DNA from: Pseudomonadota bacterium
GTDB taxonomy: Bacteria > Desulfobacterota > Desulfarculia > Desulfarculales > Desulfarculaceae
Reading direction: 5' to 3'
Assembly: GCA_018902755.1 (NCBI GenBank)
Contig: JAHIQI010000017.1
Location: 97,785 to 161,784, forward strand
Length of the DNA: 64,000 bases
Positions 10,848 to 18,370 of this stretch are shown here, one piece after another. Numbering within the stretch: the stretch's first letter is position 1; each line of letters begins with the position of its first letter. A model generated the notes under the pieces. That model made no database searches. It was not told where the DNA came from and was given only the letters and a program-made list of their open reading frames with translations. Position numbers and translations under genes: made by a program.

Positions 10848-10977
10848 CCGGGAGAAAGCGGGCGGGCCCGCGCGGCAAACCAGCTATTATCGGGCCATCG
10901 TATTGGTGGTGGAAAATTAGCGCGGGCGCGGGTACAAAAAAGCGGCCTGCCCTGAATCAACATCCCGGAGAGCATCC

Positions 10978-11452
10978 ATGAATAAATTCGCCGCCGTCAT
11001 GGGCCTCGCCTTGGCCCTAATGCTTCTGGGCAGCGCCGCCTTCGCCAGTACCGACATCCCTTTCCGGCCCGCCCCCGCGGACCGGCCCGCCGCCGTGACC
11101 AAGCCATCCGGCCCGGTGAAGCCCGGCCATTGACGAGGCCGTCTTTTGGACCAGCCGGGACGGCAAGACCAGGCTGTTCCTGGTGCGGACGGAACATGGC
11201 AAGTTCAGCCTGTTCGTGGCCGGGGGCCAGGGCCTCACCGTGACCTACCGCACCTCGCGCAACAGCAGCCAGCCGGTGATGCTGGAGCTGAAGTCGGTGC
11301 GGGGCTCGGGCGGCTGTCTGCAAGAGTATTGCTTCAGCCACACCTTCAGCCGCACCACCATCTGGATGGCCCTGGAGTTTGCCAGGGACGGCAAGGCGCT
11401 GCCCGAGCTGAAGCGCAGCTTCATGAACGGCATCCGGCCCGGCCTGCGCTAA
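10978..11452 (+). pseudogene. Small secreted protein of unknown function, frameshifted
   Basis: I do not recognise the family. An ATG at 10978 (GGAGAG upstream) opens a typical signal peptide, MNKFAAVMGLALALMLLGSAAFA, followed by a proline-rich stretch that ends at a TGA (11131-11133) after 51 residues. The next frame, open from 11120 to 11452, continues with AIDEAVFWTSRDGKTRLFLV and a compact C-terminal domain with paired cysteines (GGCLQEYC). Deleting one G in CCCGGCC (about 11123-11128) fuses them as ...PVKPAIDEAVFW..., giving one exported protein of about 157 residues. It lies alone between rpoD and the convergent TerC gene. Either a recent pseudogene or a base-calling error. Confidence 0.6.
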
Positions 11453-11465
11453 GAGCGGGTGGCTT

Positions 11466-12203
11466 CTAGGCGGTCTTGGACACCGCCTGGGCCGCCCTGG
11501 CCCGCTTGGCCTGTATCTTGAGGTTAAGTAGCTCCACGCCCAGCGAAAAGGCCATGGCGAAGTAGATGTAGCCCCGGTCTATGTGCTGGCCCATGCCCTC
11601 GGCGGTGAGCATCACCCCCACCAGGAGCAAAAAGGCCAGGGCCAGGATTCGGAAGGAGGGGTGACGCTCGATGAAGCGGCTGACCACCCCGGCGAAGATG
11701 AGCATTATGGCCACCGCCAGCACGATGGCCACCACCATCACCCATACCTGGCGGGCCATGCCCACCGCGGTTATCACCGAGTCCAAAGAGAAGATCATGT
11801 CCAGCAGGGCGATCTGGGTGATGACCCCCCAGAAGGAGGCCGCCTTGGCCTTGGGTTGGCGTGGGTCGTGGGTCTCCATCTGGGCGAATATCTCGTGGGT
11901 GGCCTTGACGATCAGAAACAGCCCCCCGCCCAGGAGAATGAGGTCGCGCCAGGACACCACGTGGTCCAACAGCTTGAACAGCGGCGTGGTGAGCGACAGG
12001 GTCCAGGTGATGGCGAATAAGAGGGCGATGCGGGTCAGCATGGCCAGGGCCAGGCCCAGGCGGCGGGCCGAGGCCTGACTGGCCGCGGGCAGCCGCCCGG
12101 CCAGCACGGCGATGAACACCACGTTGTCGATGCCCAGAACTATTTCCAGGCTGGTCAGGGCGGCCAGGGCCGCCAACGCCTCCAAGGAAAACAACTCGGC
12201 CAC
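11466..12203 (-). CDS. TerC-family integral membrane protein
   Basis: A 245-residue polytopic membrane protein of the TerC family, members of which have been tied to tellurite resistance and, more recently, to manganese export that metallates secreted proteins. The signature ALTSLEIVLGIDNVVFIAVLAGRLP is at residues 15-39, and LLDMIFSLDSVITAVGMA near 135 repeats the acidic S/T-L-D motif, giving two membrane-buried acidic centres. About seven hydrophobic segments are visible. The C-terminus (KIQAKRARAAQAV) is basic. It is a single gene, 89 bases downstream of the YgiQ gene on the same strand. mntP elsewhere in the window would be a second Mn exporter if this one handles Mn. Confidence 0.85.
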   Translation of the reverse strand: MAELFSLEALAALAALTSLEIVLGIDNVVFIAVLAGRLPAASQASARRLGLALAMLTRIALLFAITWTLSLTTPLFKLLDHVVSWRDLILLGGGLFLIVKATHEIFAQMETHDPRQPKAKAASFWGVITQIALLDMIFSLDSVITAVGMARQVWVMVVAIVLAVAIMLIFAGVVSRFIERHPSFRILALAFLLLVGVMLTAEGMGQHIDRGYIYFAMAFSLGVELLNLKIQAKRARAAQAVSKTA

Positions 12204-12291
12204 TCTCGGCTCCCTTGGCTGGAGGTTGCGTGATGTTCTATTTTCGCAAGACGGCCCAACGCTGGCAAGGCTGGATGACCGGGCGGCGCTC

Positions 12292-14004
12292 CTAAAAGAG
12301 CATCTGGTGCTGGCGGCGGCGCTCGCCGTCGCCCCGGTCCACCTTGATGGGCCGTCCCTGGGGGTCCACCCCGGCGTAGTACATGGCCGTGGCCACGGTG
12401 CCCGGGGTGGGCACGAAGCACTGCACCTGCTGGGGGTGCCAGCCCTTGGCCTTGAGCCAGGCGGCCAACTGGGCCATGTCCTCTTGCCCGCAGCCGGGGA
12501 AGGCGCTGAGCAGATAGGGCACCACGTATTGCTCCTTGCCTTCGGCCTGGGATATCTCCCGGAACTTGGCCAAAAAGCGCTCGAACACCTCGGGGGCGGG
12601 CTTGCGCATGAGCTTCAGCACCTTGGGGCTGATGTGCTCCGGGGCGATCTTGAGTTGGCCGCCCACGAAGCGGCGCACCAGGGTTTTGGTGTAGGCGGGT
12701 GATTGCAGGGCTAGGTCGAAGCGCACCCCGCTGGAGACCCTGAGATGCTTGACGCCGGGCGTGTCGGCGGCCCGCTCCAGCATGTGGGCGATGGCCTCCT
12801 GGTCCACCGCGAAATAGCGGCAGGGCTGGGGGGTGAGGCAACTGGCGCGGGTGCATTTTTCCTTTTCCCCGGTGCAGCGCCCGCCCCACATGTTGGCGCT
12901 GGGGCCGCCGATGTCGCTGATGGAGCCGCGCCAGTCCGGCGAGGCGCAGAGCCCGGCCACCTCGGCCAGGATGGAGTCCCGGGAGCGCGAGGCGATGGCG
13001 CGGCTCTGGTGCAGGGCCAGGGAGCAGAAGCTGCACCCGCCTCCGCAGCCCCGGTGGCTGGTGATGGAGGTGGCCACCGTGGCCAGGCCGGGCACCGGCT
13101 CCTGGTAGGAGGGGTGGGACCGGCGGGTGTAGGGCAGGCTGTACAAAAGGTCCATCTCGTCGGTGGCCAGCGGCGGCGAGGGCGGGGCCAGCAAGAGCAT
13201 GCGCCCGCCCACCTCCTGGGCGGCCCAGGCCTTGGCCTGGTGCACCTGGCGCTCCAGGGCCAGGGTGGCGGTCATGAGTTGGGCCGGGTCCCGGCTGATG
13301 GCCTCATGGGAGGGCAACTCCACCACCTCGGCCTGGGGGGGCAGATCATCGCGCTTGCCCATCACCGCGGTGCCGGGGATGCCCAGGACGGCCTGGGCGG
13401 CGGGCAGGTCGGGCTGGGCGGCCAGGCTGCGCGCCACCTCCAAGAGCGAGTTCTCGGCCATGCCGTAGAGGATGGCGTCGGCCTTGGCGTCCAGCAGAAG
13501 GGAGCGCCGGAGCTTGTTGCTCCAGAAATCGTAGTGGGTGACCCGCCGCAGGGAGGCCTCGATGCCCCCCAGCACCACGGGCAAGCCGGGGAAGGCCTGC
13601 TTGACCATGTTGGTGTAGACGATACTGGCCCGGTCCGGCCGAGCCCCAGCCTTGCCGCCGGGGGTGTAGGCGTCGTCCGAGCGGCGGCGGCGGAAGGCGG
13701 TGTAGTGGGCCAGCATGGAGTCCAATGCCCCGGCGGTGACCCCGGCCAAGAGGCGGGGCCGCCCCATGGCCTGGATGCTTTGCGGGTCGCGCCAGTCGGG
13801 CTGGGCGGCGATACCCACCCTAAAGCCGTGGGCCACCAGCCAGCGCCCCAAGAGAGCCGCGCCAAAGGTGGGGTGGTCCACGTAGGCGTCGCCGGTCACC
13901 AAGAGCACGTCCAGCTCGTCCCAGCCCAGTGCCTGCATCTCCGCCCGGCTCATGGGCAGGAACTTGGGCTGGGGCAGGGGAAATATGTCCGAAGCGTGGC
14001 TCAC
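12292..14004 (-). CDS. YgiQ-family radical SAM protein
   Basis: Radical S-adenosylmethionine protein of the YgiQ (UPF0313) family, function unknown. The N-terminal region FLPMSRAEMQALGWDELDVLLVTGDAYVDHPTFG is the hallmark B12-binding-like domain. GGIEASLRRVTHYDFWSNKLRRS is the second conserved block. The [4Fe-4S] motif reads CGGGCSFCSL (CxxxCxxC) near residue 335. The protein is shorter than the E. coli form because the C-terminal low-complexity tail is missing, as is common. An open frame runs to 14040, but the GTG at 14004 has GAGGTG five bases before it and I prefer it. It lies between the DUF2239 gene (99 bases upstream) and TerC. Confidence 0.9.
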   Translation of the reverse strand: MSHASDIFPLPQPKFLPMSRAEMQALGWDELDVLLVTGDAYVDHPTFGAALLGRWLVAHGFRVGIAAQPDWRDPQSIQAMGRPRLLAGVTAGALDSMLAHYTAFRRRRSDDAYTPGGKAGARPDRASIVYTNMVKQAFPGLPVVLGGIEASLRRVTHYDFWSNKLRRSLLLDAKADAILYGMAENSLLEVARSLAAQPDLPAAQAVLGIPGTAVMGKRDDLPPQAEVVELPSHEAISRDPAQLMTATLALERQVHQAKAWAAQEVGGRMLLLAPPSPPLATDEMDLLYSLPYTRRSHPSYQEPVPGLATVATSITSHRGCGGGCSFCSLALHQSRAIASRSRDSILAEVAGLCASPDWRGSISDIGGPSANMWGGRCTGEKEKCTRASCLTPQPCRYFAVDQEAIAHMLERAADTPGVKHLRVSSGVRFDLALQSPAYTKTLVRRFVGGQLKIAPEHISPKVLKLMRKPAPEVFERFLAKFREISQAEGKEQYVVPYLLSAFPGCGQEDMAQLAAWLKAKGWHPQQVQCFVPTPGTVATAMYYAGVDPQGRPIKVDRGDGERRRQHQMLF

Positions 14005-14102
14005 CAAATCACCTCGCGGGGAAAGCTGGTCACCGATCAAGGCCCAAGGATAGCAGGCCCCGAGGCGGCGCGCATGGTGCCGCCGCCTCAGGGGCTTTAG
14101 AC

Positions 14103-14708
14103 CTAGCTTGCCGGGAAGGCGGGGCGGGCCAGCTTACGGGCAAAGTCGCGCAGGTCGCCGGGCCACTCTTCGGTCTGGCGGTCGAACTTGACGCCGTCGC
14201 CCGCGAACAGGGCTCTTGTGGCCTCCTCGAAGCCGGGCAGGTTACCGGCCATGGCCGACATGAAGCGGTAGGCCGCCTCCTGGGCCTGGCGTGCCTTGTC
14301 GCGCTCCTGGTTGGCCAGCCTGGCCTTTTCCACCAGCTTTCGCAGAGTCACCGAGGCCCCCCCCGGTTGGCTGCCCAGCCACTCCCAGTGCCGGGGCAGC
14401 AAGGTCACCTCCCGGGACACCACGCCCAGCTTGGGGCGGCCCGGCCCGCGCGGGGCCTCCTCTGGGGGCTCGGGCTCGGCGGGCGGCGCGGCCAGTGCTT
14501 CAGGTAAACGCTGCAATACCTCGTCAATGGTGCCTCGAAAATCGATCTCCACCGGTTCGCCGCTGAAGTCGTCGAAGATGAGCACCGACATAGGCTCTTT
14601 TTGTTCGAGTGTTTGCTTTACCTGACGGGCCACTTCCAGCAGGTCGCCGGAGGCGATGCAACTGGAGCCCGCGAAGGCGGCGCAGCTTTGAGGCTCTTGC
14701 TTGTCCAT
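14103..14708 (-). CDS. DUF2239 family protein
   Basis: A 201-residue protein matching the DUF2239 family, of unknown function. The N-terminal AFAGSSCIASGDLLEVARQVK and VLIFDDFSGEPVEIDFRGT, the hydrophilic linker, the central GRPKLGVVSREVTLLPRHWEWL and the PGGASVTLRKLVEKAR block are the features I recognise. The middle block resembles a short DNA-binding helix, and the family is sometimes suspected to be regulatory. The ATG at 14708 has GAGGAA eight bases upstream and is preferred over the in-frame ATG at 14741, which would overlap the promoter's -10. A strong promoter with a palindrome upstream of the -35 suggests tight regulation, possibly by this protein itself. Confidence 0.8.
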   Translation of the reverse strand: MDKQEPQSCAAFAGSSCIASGDLLEVARQVKQTLEQKEPMSVLIFDDFSGEPVEIDFRGTIDEVLQRLPEALAAPPAEPEPPEEAPRGPGRPKLGVVSREVTLLPRHWEWLGSQPGGASVTLRKLVEKARLANQERDKARQAQEAAYRFMSAMAGNLPGFEEATRALFAGDGVKFDRQTEEWPGDLRDFARKLARPAFPAS

Positions 14709-14740
14709 CTCGCTAATTCCTCGTTGAGGGTGAGATGACA

Positions 14741-14783
14741 TTTATATCCGGGTAAAATACTTTTGTCAATATTACCTGGGTAA
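14741..14783 (-). promoter_or_regulatory. Strong promoter with operator-like palindrome for the DUF2239 gene
   Basis: On the minus strand TTGACA (14769-14764), 17-base spacer, TATAAA (14746-14741). Just upstream of the -35 is the palindrome TTACCCAGGTAA (14783-14772). A second, imperfect copy, TTACCCGGAT (14755-14746), lies in the spacer up to the -10. Two related sites bracketing the -35 look like a repressor operator. Confidence 0.6.
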
Positions 14784-14941
14784 AAAAATTTCTACCTGCT
14801 ATACGGTATTTGAGTAAATGGTTTAAAGTGGGCGCGAGTGGCCCCGACGGCGGAGCCACTTCCGATAATAAATTTGGTAGTTACAGCATAATAATAATTA
14901 TTTTAATAATTTATACACATAGATAACCCGCCGAAGTTGCC

Positions 14942-15688
14942 TTAGTCCCTATCTCCTTCTTCTCCATTATCTTCCGGCGTTTCCTCTAACATAGACATCA
15001 TGGCCATGGGGTCGTAGGGCCCCACTTGGCCAGAGGCTATGGCCTGGGCCATGGTCTTGCCCAACTCGAAGGCCTCCCTCTCCTGGGCCTCGCTAAGCTC
15101 GCGGAAAAAATAGGCCCGTTGCCACTCGTCATCGCTGAGTTCACGGGGGAAAACCGCCCCGCCGTACATGTCACCCACCGGGCTGCCGTTGCAGATCATC
15201 ACTCCCGCCTCCATGAGCCAAGGGCTGCCGGTATCGCAGTATTGACGCAATTCGGCGGGCATCATGCCCGCGCTGACCAGGGTGGCCACGGCCCGGGCCT
15301 TGTCGGTGAGGCGTGGTTCGGGGCATCCCTTGAGGCCCATCAACTCGCCGGTGGGCCTCAGGGTGGTCCAGGTGGCGCGCTCCATAAAGGCGGTCATCAG
15401 GCCGGTGACGAAGCCGTTGTGCACCGGAGACGCGAAAATCACTCCGTCCGCGTCGCGGATCTTCTCCAGCACCCCGCGCACGTCGTCCTTGAGCACGCAG
15501 TCGGCGATCTGAGCCTCGCGGTCCTGGTAGCAGGTGAGGCAGTTGGTGCAGAAGCCGATGTCCAACTCCTTGAGGTGGACCATTTCGGTGGCCGCCCCCA
15601 GCGAGGCCGCTCCCTCCAGGGCCTTGGCCGCCAGGCGGCTGGTGGTCTTGCCTGGGCGATAGGTGGCGTTTATGGCCAGCACTTTCAT
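14942..15688 (-). CDS. NADPH-dependent FMN reductase / iron-sulfur flavoprotein
   Basis: Flavodoxin-fold flavoprotein of the NADPH-dependent FMN reductase family, about 248 residues. The phosphate-binding loop is NATYRPGKTTSRLAAKAL (residues 7-24). FCTNCLTCYQDREAQIADC supplies a CxxC...C cysteine cluster near residues 46-64 as in iron-sulfur flavoproteins of anaerobes, and FASPVHNGFVTGLMTAFMER is the conserved flavin-contact segment. The C-terminal tail is acidic and variable. The ATG at 15688 is preceded by AAGGAGGGCGTC and is chosen over one nine codons upstream. It stands alone between the dsrP-like gene and the AT-rich region before DUF2239. Likely role: electron transfer or detoxification of quinones, oxygen or metals; the substrate is not deducible. 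Confidence 0.8.
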   Translation of the reverse strand: MKVLAINATYRPGKTTSRLAAKALEGAASLGAATEMVHLKELDIGFCTNCLTCYQDREAQIADCVLKDDVRGVLEKIRDADGVIFASPVHNGFVTGLMTAFMERATWTTLRPTGELMGLKGCPEPRLTDKARAVATLVSAGMMPAELRQYCDTGSPWLMEAGVMICNGSPVGDMYGGAVFPRELSDDEWQRAYFFRELSEAQEREAFELGKTMAQAIASGQVGPYDPMAMMSMLEETPEDNGEEGDRD

Positions 15689-15756
15689 GACGCCCTCCTT
15701 GGAAATTTGCATCAATCACCTGATCATATTGCTAAAAAAGGTGGCGCAAATGCAAG

Positions 15757-15785
15757 GGCGTAGCCAGGGATCTCCTGGCTACGCC
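15757..15785 (-). terminator. Hairpin after the dsrP-like gene
   Basis: Perfect 12-bp stem GGCGTAGCCAGG (15757-15768) with CCTGGCTACGCC (15774-15785), 25 bases after the dsrP-like stop. There is no real T tract, so it may act as a weak terminator or a transcript-end stabiliser. Confidence 0.5.
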
Positions 15786-15809
15786 TTGATGCGGCGTATT
15801 GGGCGCGGC

Positions 15810-16967
15810 CTAGCCTCCGGCTTCCCGCTTCACTCCCAGGGCCATCTTGTAGAGCACGGTGACCATCAGCGCACCCAGGGCGTAGATGCCCAGGCTGACG
15901 ATGATCTCCACCAGGGTGGGGGCGTACTCGGTGACCTCATGCAGGGGGTTGGGGATAAAGCCCCCGGCCATCATGCCCAGGCCCTTGTCGATCCAGGTGC
16001 AGCCGAAGACCAGCACGCAGGCCACGGCCAAAAGCGGGTAGCGGCCCCGCCACCGCGGGTTGAGCAGCATCACCACCGCCGACAGGCCCATGACCAGGGC
16101 GGCCCACATCCATGGAGCCAGGGCGCCGTGGCCGTGCAGCCCGAGGTAGAGGTAGGTGAAGTGGGCGGTGTGGCTGGGGATGCCGCTGTAAAAAACGGTG
16201 AACACCTCCAGCAGGAAGAAGAACAGGTGCAGGATGATGGCGTAGGTCACGATCTTGGCCAGAGTCTCGATGGCCCGGCGGCCGGGGTCGAAGCCGGCCA
16301 CCCGGCGGATGACCAGGGCCAGGATGATGAGCACCGCCGGTCCTGCGGCAAAGGCCGAGGCCAAAAAGCGCGGGGCCAGGATGGCGGTGAGCCAGTAGCC
16401 CCGGCCGGGCAGACCGGCGTAGAGAAAGGCGGTGACGGTGTGGATGGAGACCGCCCAGGGGATGGAGAGGTAGATGAGCGGCTTCACCCAGCCGGGCGGG
16501 GCCACCTGCTTGCGCTCCGCCTCCAGGGTGACCCAGCCGATGACCAGGTTGAGTAGCAAATATCCCTGGAGCACGTTCACATCCCAGAACATCACCGAGC
16601 CCGGGGTGGGGTGCAAAAAGATGTTGAGCAGGCGGCTGGGCTTGCCAAGGTCCACGGTGACGAAGAGCATGCACATTATCACCGCGGCGATGGCCAAAAA
16701 CTCGCCTAGGATGGTGATGCGCCCGAAGTCCTTGAAGTGGTGCAGGTAGTAGGGCAGCACCAGCATAACCGCCGAGGCGGCCACCCCCACCAGGAAGGTG
16801 AGCTGGGCTATGTACAGGCCCCAGGAAACGTCCCGGCTCATGCCGGTGACCATCAGGCCCTGATTGTATTGATACAAATAGGCGGCGAGCCCGGCCAGCA
16901 CCAGGGCCGCCAGCAGCCCCAGCCATCCCCAATACATTCGGTTACCCCGTAGGGCCAGCTCCAGCAC
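15810..16967 (-). CDS. DsrP-like NrfD-family quinol:electron transfer membrane subunit
   Basis: Integral membrane protein of the NrfD/PsrC family closest in look to DsrP, the quinone-interacting subunit of the DsrMKJOP complex of sulfate reducers. The 385 residues show about ten membrane helices. Typical stretches are MYWGWLGLLAALVLAGL, GMSRDVSWGLYIAQLTFLVG near 43-62 and VTVDLGKPSRLLNIFLHPTPGSVMFWD near 105-131. Start: GTG at 16967 with GGGGGAT seven bases upstream. It is odd that no DsrO-like iron-sulfur protein, DsrJ cytochrome or DsrMK gene is adjacent; the neighbours are a TetR regulator 48 bases upstream and a flavoprotein downstream. It may be a paralogue working with a partner elsewhere. 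Confidence 0.82.
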   Translation of the reverse strand: MLELALRGNRMYWGWLGLLAALVLAGLAAYLYQYNQGLMVTGMSRDVSWGLYIAQLTFLVGVAASAVMLVLPYYLHHFKDFGRITILGEFLAIAAVIMCMLFVTVDLGKPSRLLNIFLHPTPGSVMFWDVNVLQGYLLLNLVIGWVTLEAERKQVAPPGWVKPLIYLSIPWAVSIHTVTAFLYAGLPGRGYWLTAILAPRFLASAFAAGPAVLIILALVIRRVAGFDPGRRAIETLAKIVTYAIILHLFFFLLEVFTVFYSGIPSHTAHFTYLYLGLHGHGALAPWMWAALVMGLSAVVMLLNPRWRGRYPLLAVACVLVFGCTWIDKGLGMMAGGFIPNPLHEVTEYAPTLVEIIVSLGIYALGALMVTVLYKMALGVKREAGG

Positions 16968-17015
16968 GGAAATCCCCCTCTCTGATATCCACGGCTAGGT
17001 TGGTAAAAATGTGCT

Positions 17016-17660
17016 TCACCCCTGGTCCGGCGGGGCGGGACTGGCCCCCCGGATGATCAAATCAGTCAGGCTCTCCAGCATGGCCAGCATCTGGTCCGGG
17101 TCCGGCTTGGGCTGGCTGAGCCCGACGGTGCAGACAAAGCAGTATTCGCCGAACAGAGCCAGATGCATCACCTCGCAATCCACGTCGGCCCTGATCTCGC
17201 CCCGCTCTTGGGCCGCGCGCAGGGCACGCACGCCGATTTCCCTGGCCGCCTGGTCCATGGCTCTCATTTCCGGCCCCTGCACCTCCAAGCTGAACAGCGC
17301 TTCCTTGAGCAGATTGCGCGAAAGGGAAGGCCGGCGGGCGTAGTACTCGAAAAAGATTCTGGTGGCGTGCAAAAGCTGGGTGCGGTAGTCGGCCTCCGGA
17401 GGCGTGGTGGCCGCGACCTGGGCCAGGAGTTGCTCCCAATCGCCCATCAGGGCGGAGGACAACAGCGAGGCCTTGTCCTTGAAGTGGCTCATCACCGTGC
17501 CCACCCCCACCCCGGCGTATTTGGCCACCGCCCGGATGGTGGTCTTGCCGTAACCCAGGGTCTCGAACAGCTCCTTGGCCGCTTCCAGGATGATCTGGCG
17601 GGTCTGCTGCTTCTGCCGCGTCCGCCAGGTGCCGCCGGTTGTCGAGGAGTCGTCGGGCAT
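17016..17660 (-). CDS. TetR/AcrR-family regulator
   Basis: Transcriptional repressor with the TetR helix-turn-helix: TRQIILEAAKELFETLGYGKTTIRAVAKYAGVGVGTVMSHFKDKASLL, about residues 19-66 of the chosen protein. The C-terminal ligand-binding domain is variable. I start at the ATG at 17660 (about 214 residues; GGAGG further upstream than usual). The frame continues to 17702, but the longer start would lie inside the double palindrome at 17690-17716, which looks like this regulator's own operator. It is the gene directly upstream of the dsrP-like gene (48 bases), in the same direction, so it probably controls itself and dsrP. The inducing ligand is unknown. Confidence 0.87.
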   Translation of the reverse strand: MPDDSSTTGGTWRTRQKQQTRQIILEAAKELFETLGYGKTTIRAVAKYAGVGVGTVMSHFKDKASLLSSALMGDWEQLLAQVAATTPPEADYRTQLLHATRIFFEYYARRPSLSRNLLKEALFSLEVQGPEMRAMDQAAREIGVRALRAAQERGEIRADVDCEVMHLALFGEYCFVCTVGLSQPKPDPDQMLAMLESLTDLIIRGASPAPPDQG

Positions 17661-17689
17661 GACTGGTTGCTTCCTCCATGGGGAAAAGT

Positions 17690-17716
17690 GAACATGTTCC
17701 ATTGATGAACATGTTC
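17690..17716. promoter_or_regulatory. Tandem palindromic operator of the TetR regulator
   Basis: Two perfect copies of the 10-bp palindrome GAACATGTTC at 17690-17699 and 17707-17716, with centres 17 bp apart. They sit just before the TetR start, as expected of an autoregulatory TetR operator. Confidence 0.7.
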
Positions 17717-17784
17717 AATATATGGGCAGAACATACCGCCAATTTGGCTTGCAAGCAAGAATTTAATTCGGGAAACAGAGGAAG

Positions 17785-18261
17785 CTAGGTGGGCTCCTCG
17801 CCCAGGCTCTCAATGTACTTGTCGGCTTGCTGCACCAAAATCTGGAAGTGCTGGGCCAGGAAGGCGAACTCCTCATCGGTCATGCGCTCCAGCATCACCG
17901 ACATGTTGGCGTCGAAACTCTCGCGGAAGGCTTCGTAGCCCGCCTTGGCGGCCTTGCCCCTGGCGGTGAGCTTGAGCAGCACTTCCTTGTCGTTGTCCGG
18001 GGCCTTGAATTTGGTTACGTAGCCCCGCTCCTCCAGGCGTTTCACGGTCTGGGAAACCGCCCCCTTGGTGACCACCAGCAGCCGCGCCAGGCCGGTGATG
18101 TTGATGCCCCGGTTGCGGCCGATGACCTCGATGGGCTGTATCTCCGCCGCGCTGAGCATCTCCCCGGTGCCGTAGTCGTGGGGGAAGGACCGCACATAAA
18201 CGACCTTGTTTACGAGCTGGTCCAGGAGATTGCTGAGTAGGGTGTAACGTAGATTGGGCAT
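17785..18261 (-). CDS. MarR-family regulator
   Basis: A 158-residue winged-helix protein of the MarR family. The recognition region is NITGLARLLVVTKGAVSQTVKRLEERGYVTKFKAPDNDKEVLLKLTARG (residues 53-102), with the wing DNDKEV. C-terminal helices for dimerisation follow. The ATG at 18261 is only five bases after a well-formed -10 element, so the transcript would start at or next to the ATG (leaderless) unless a later start is used. It lies between the TetR gene and copA-copZ, on the same strand but separated by a terminator from copA. The target is not evident; the neighbourhood suggests either copA-copZ or the dsrP-like unit. Confidence 0.88.
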   Translation of the reverse strand: MPNLRYTLLSNLLDQLVNKVVYVRSFPHDYGTGEMLSAAEIQPIEVIGRNRGINITGLARLLVVTKGAVSQTVKRLEERGYVTKFKAPDNDKEVLLKLTARGKAAKAGYEAFRESFDANMSVMLERMTDEEFAFLAQHFQILVQQADKYIESLGEEPT

Positions 18262-18266
18262 GGCGT

Positions 18267-18295
18267 ATAGTATGCACCCTAAACAATATAGTCAA
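18267..18295 (-). promoter_or_regulatory. Promoter of the MarR gene, leaderless geometry
   Basis: Minus strand TTGACT (18295-18290), 17-base spacer, TACTAT (18272-18267). The gene's ATG begins five bases downstream, leaving no room for a Shine-Dalgarno sequence. Confidence 0.6.
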
Positions 18296-18318
18296 GCAAT
18301 GGTTTCGGCCTGCGAAAC

Positions 18319-18348
18319 AAAAAAGGCCGCCCGCGACAGCGGACGGCC
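18319..18348 (-). terminator. Intrinsic terminator of copZ-copA
   Basis: Minus strand: GGCCGTCCGC (18348-18339), loop TGTC, GCGGGCGGCC (18334-18325) with one mismatch, then six T (18324-18319). It lies 22 bases after the copA stop. Confidence 0.8.
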
Positions 18349-18370
18349 CTGGGGGTGACGGGGAAGGTCG

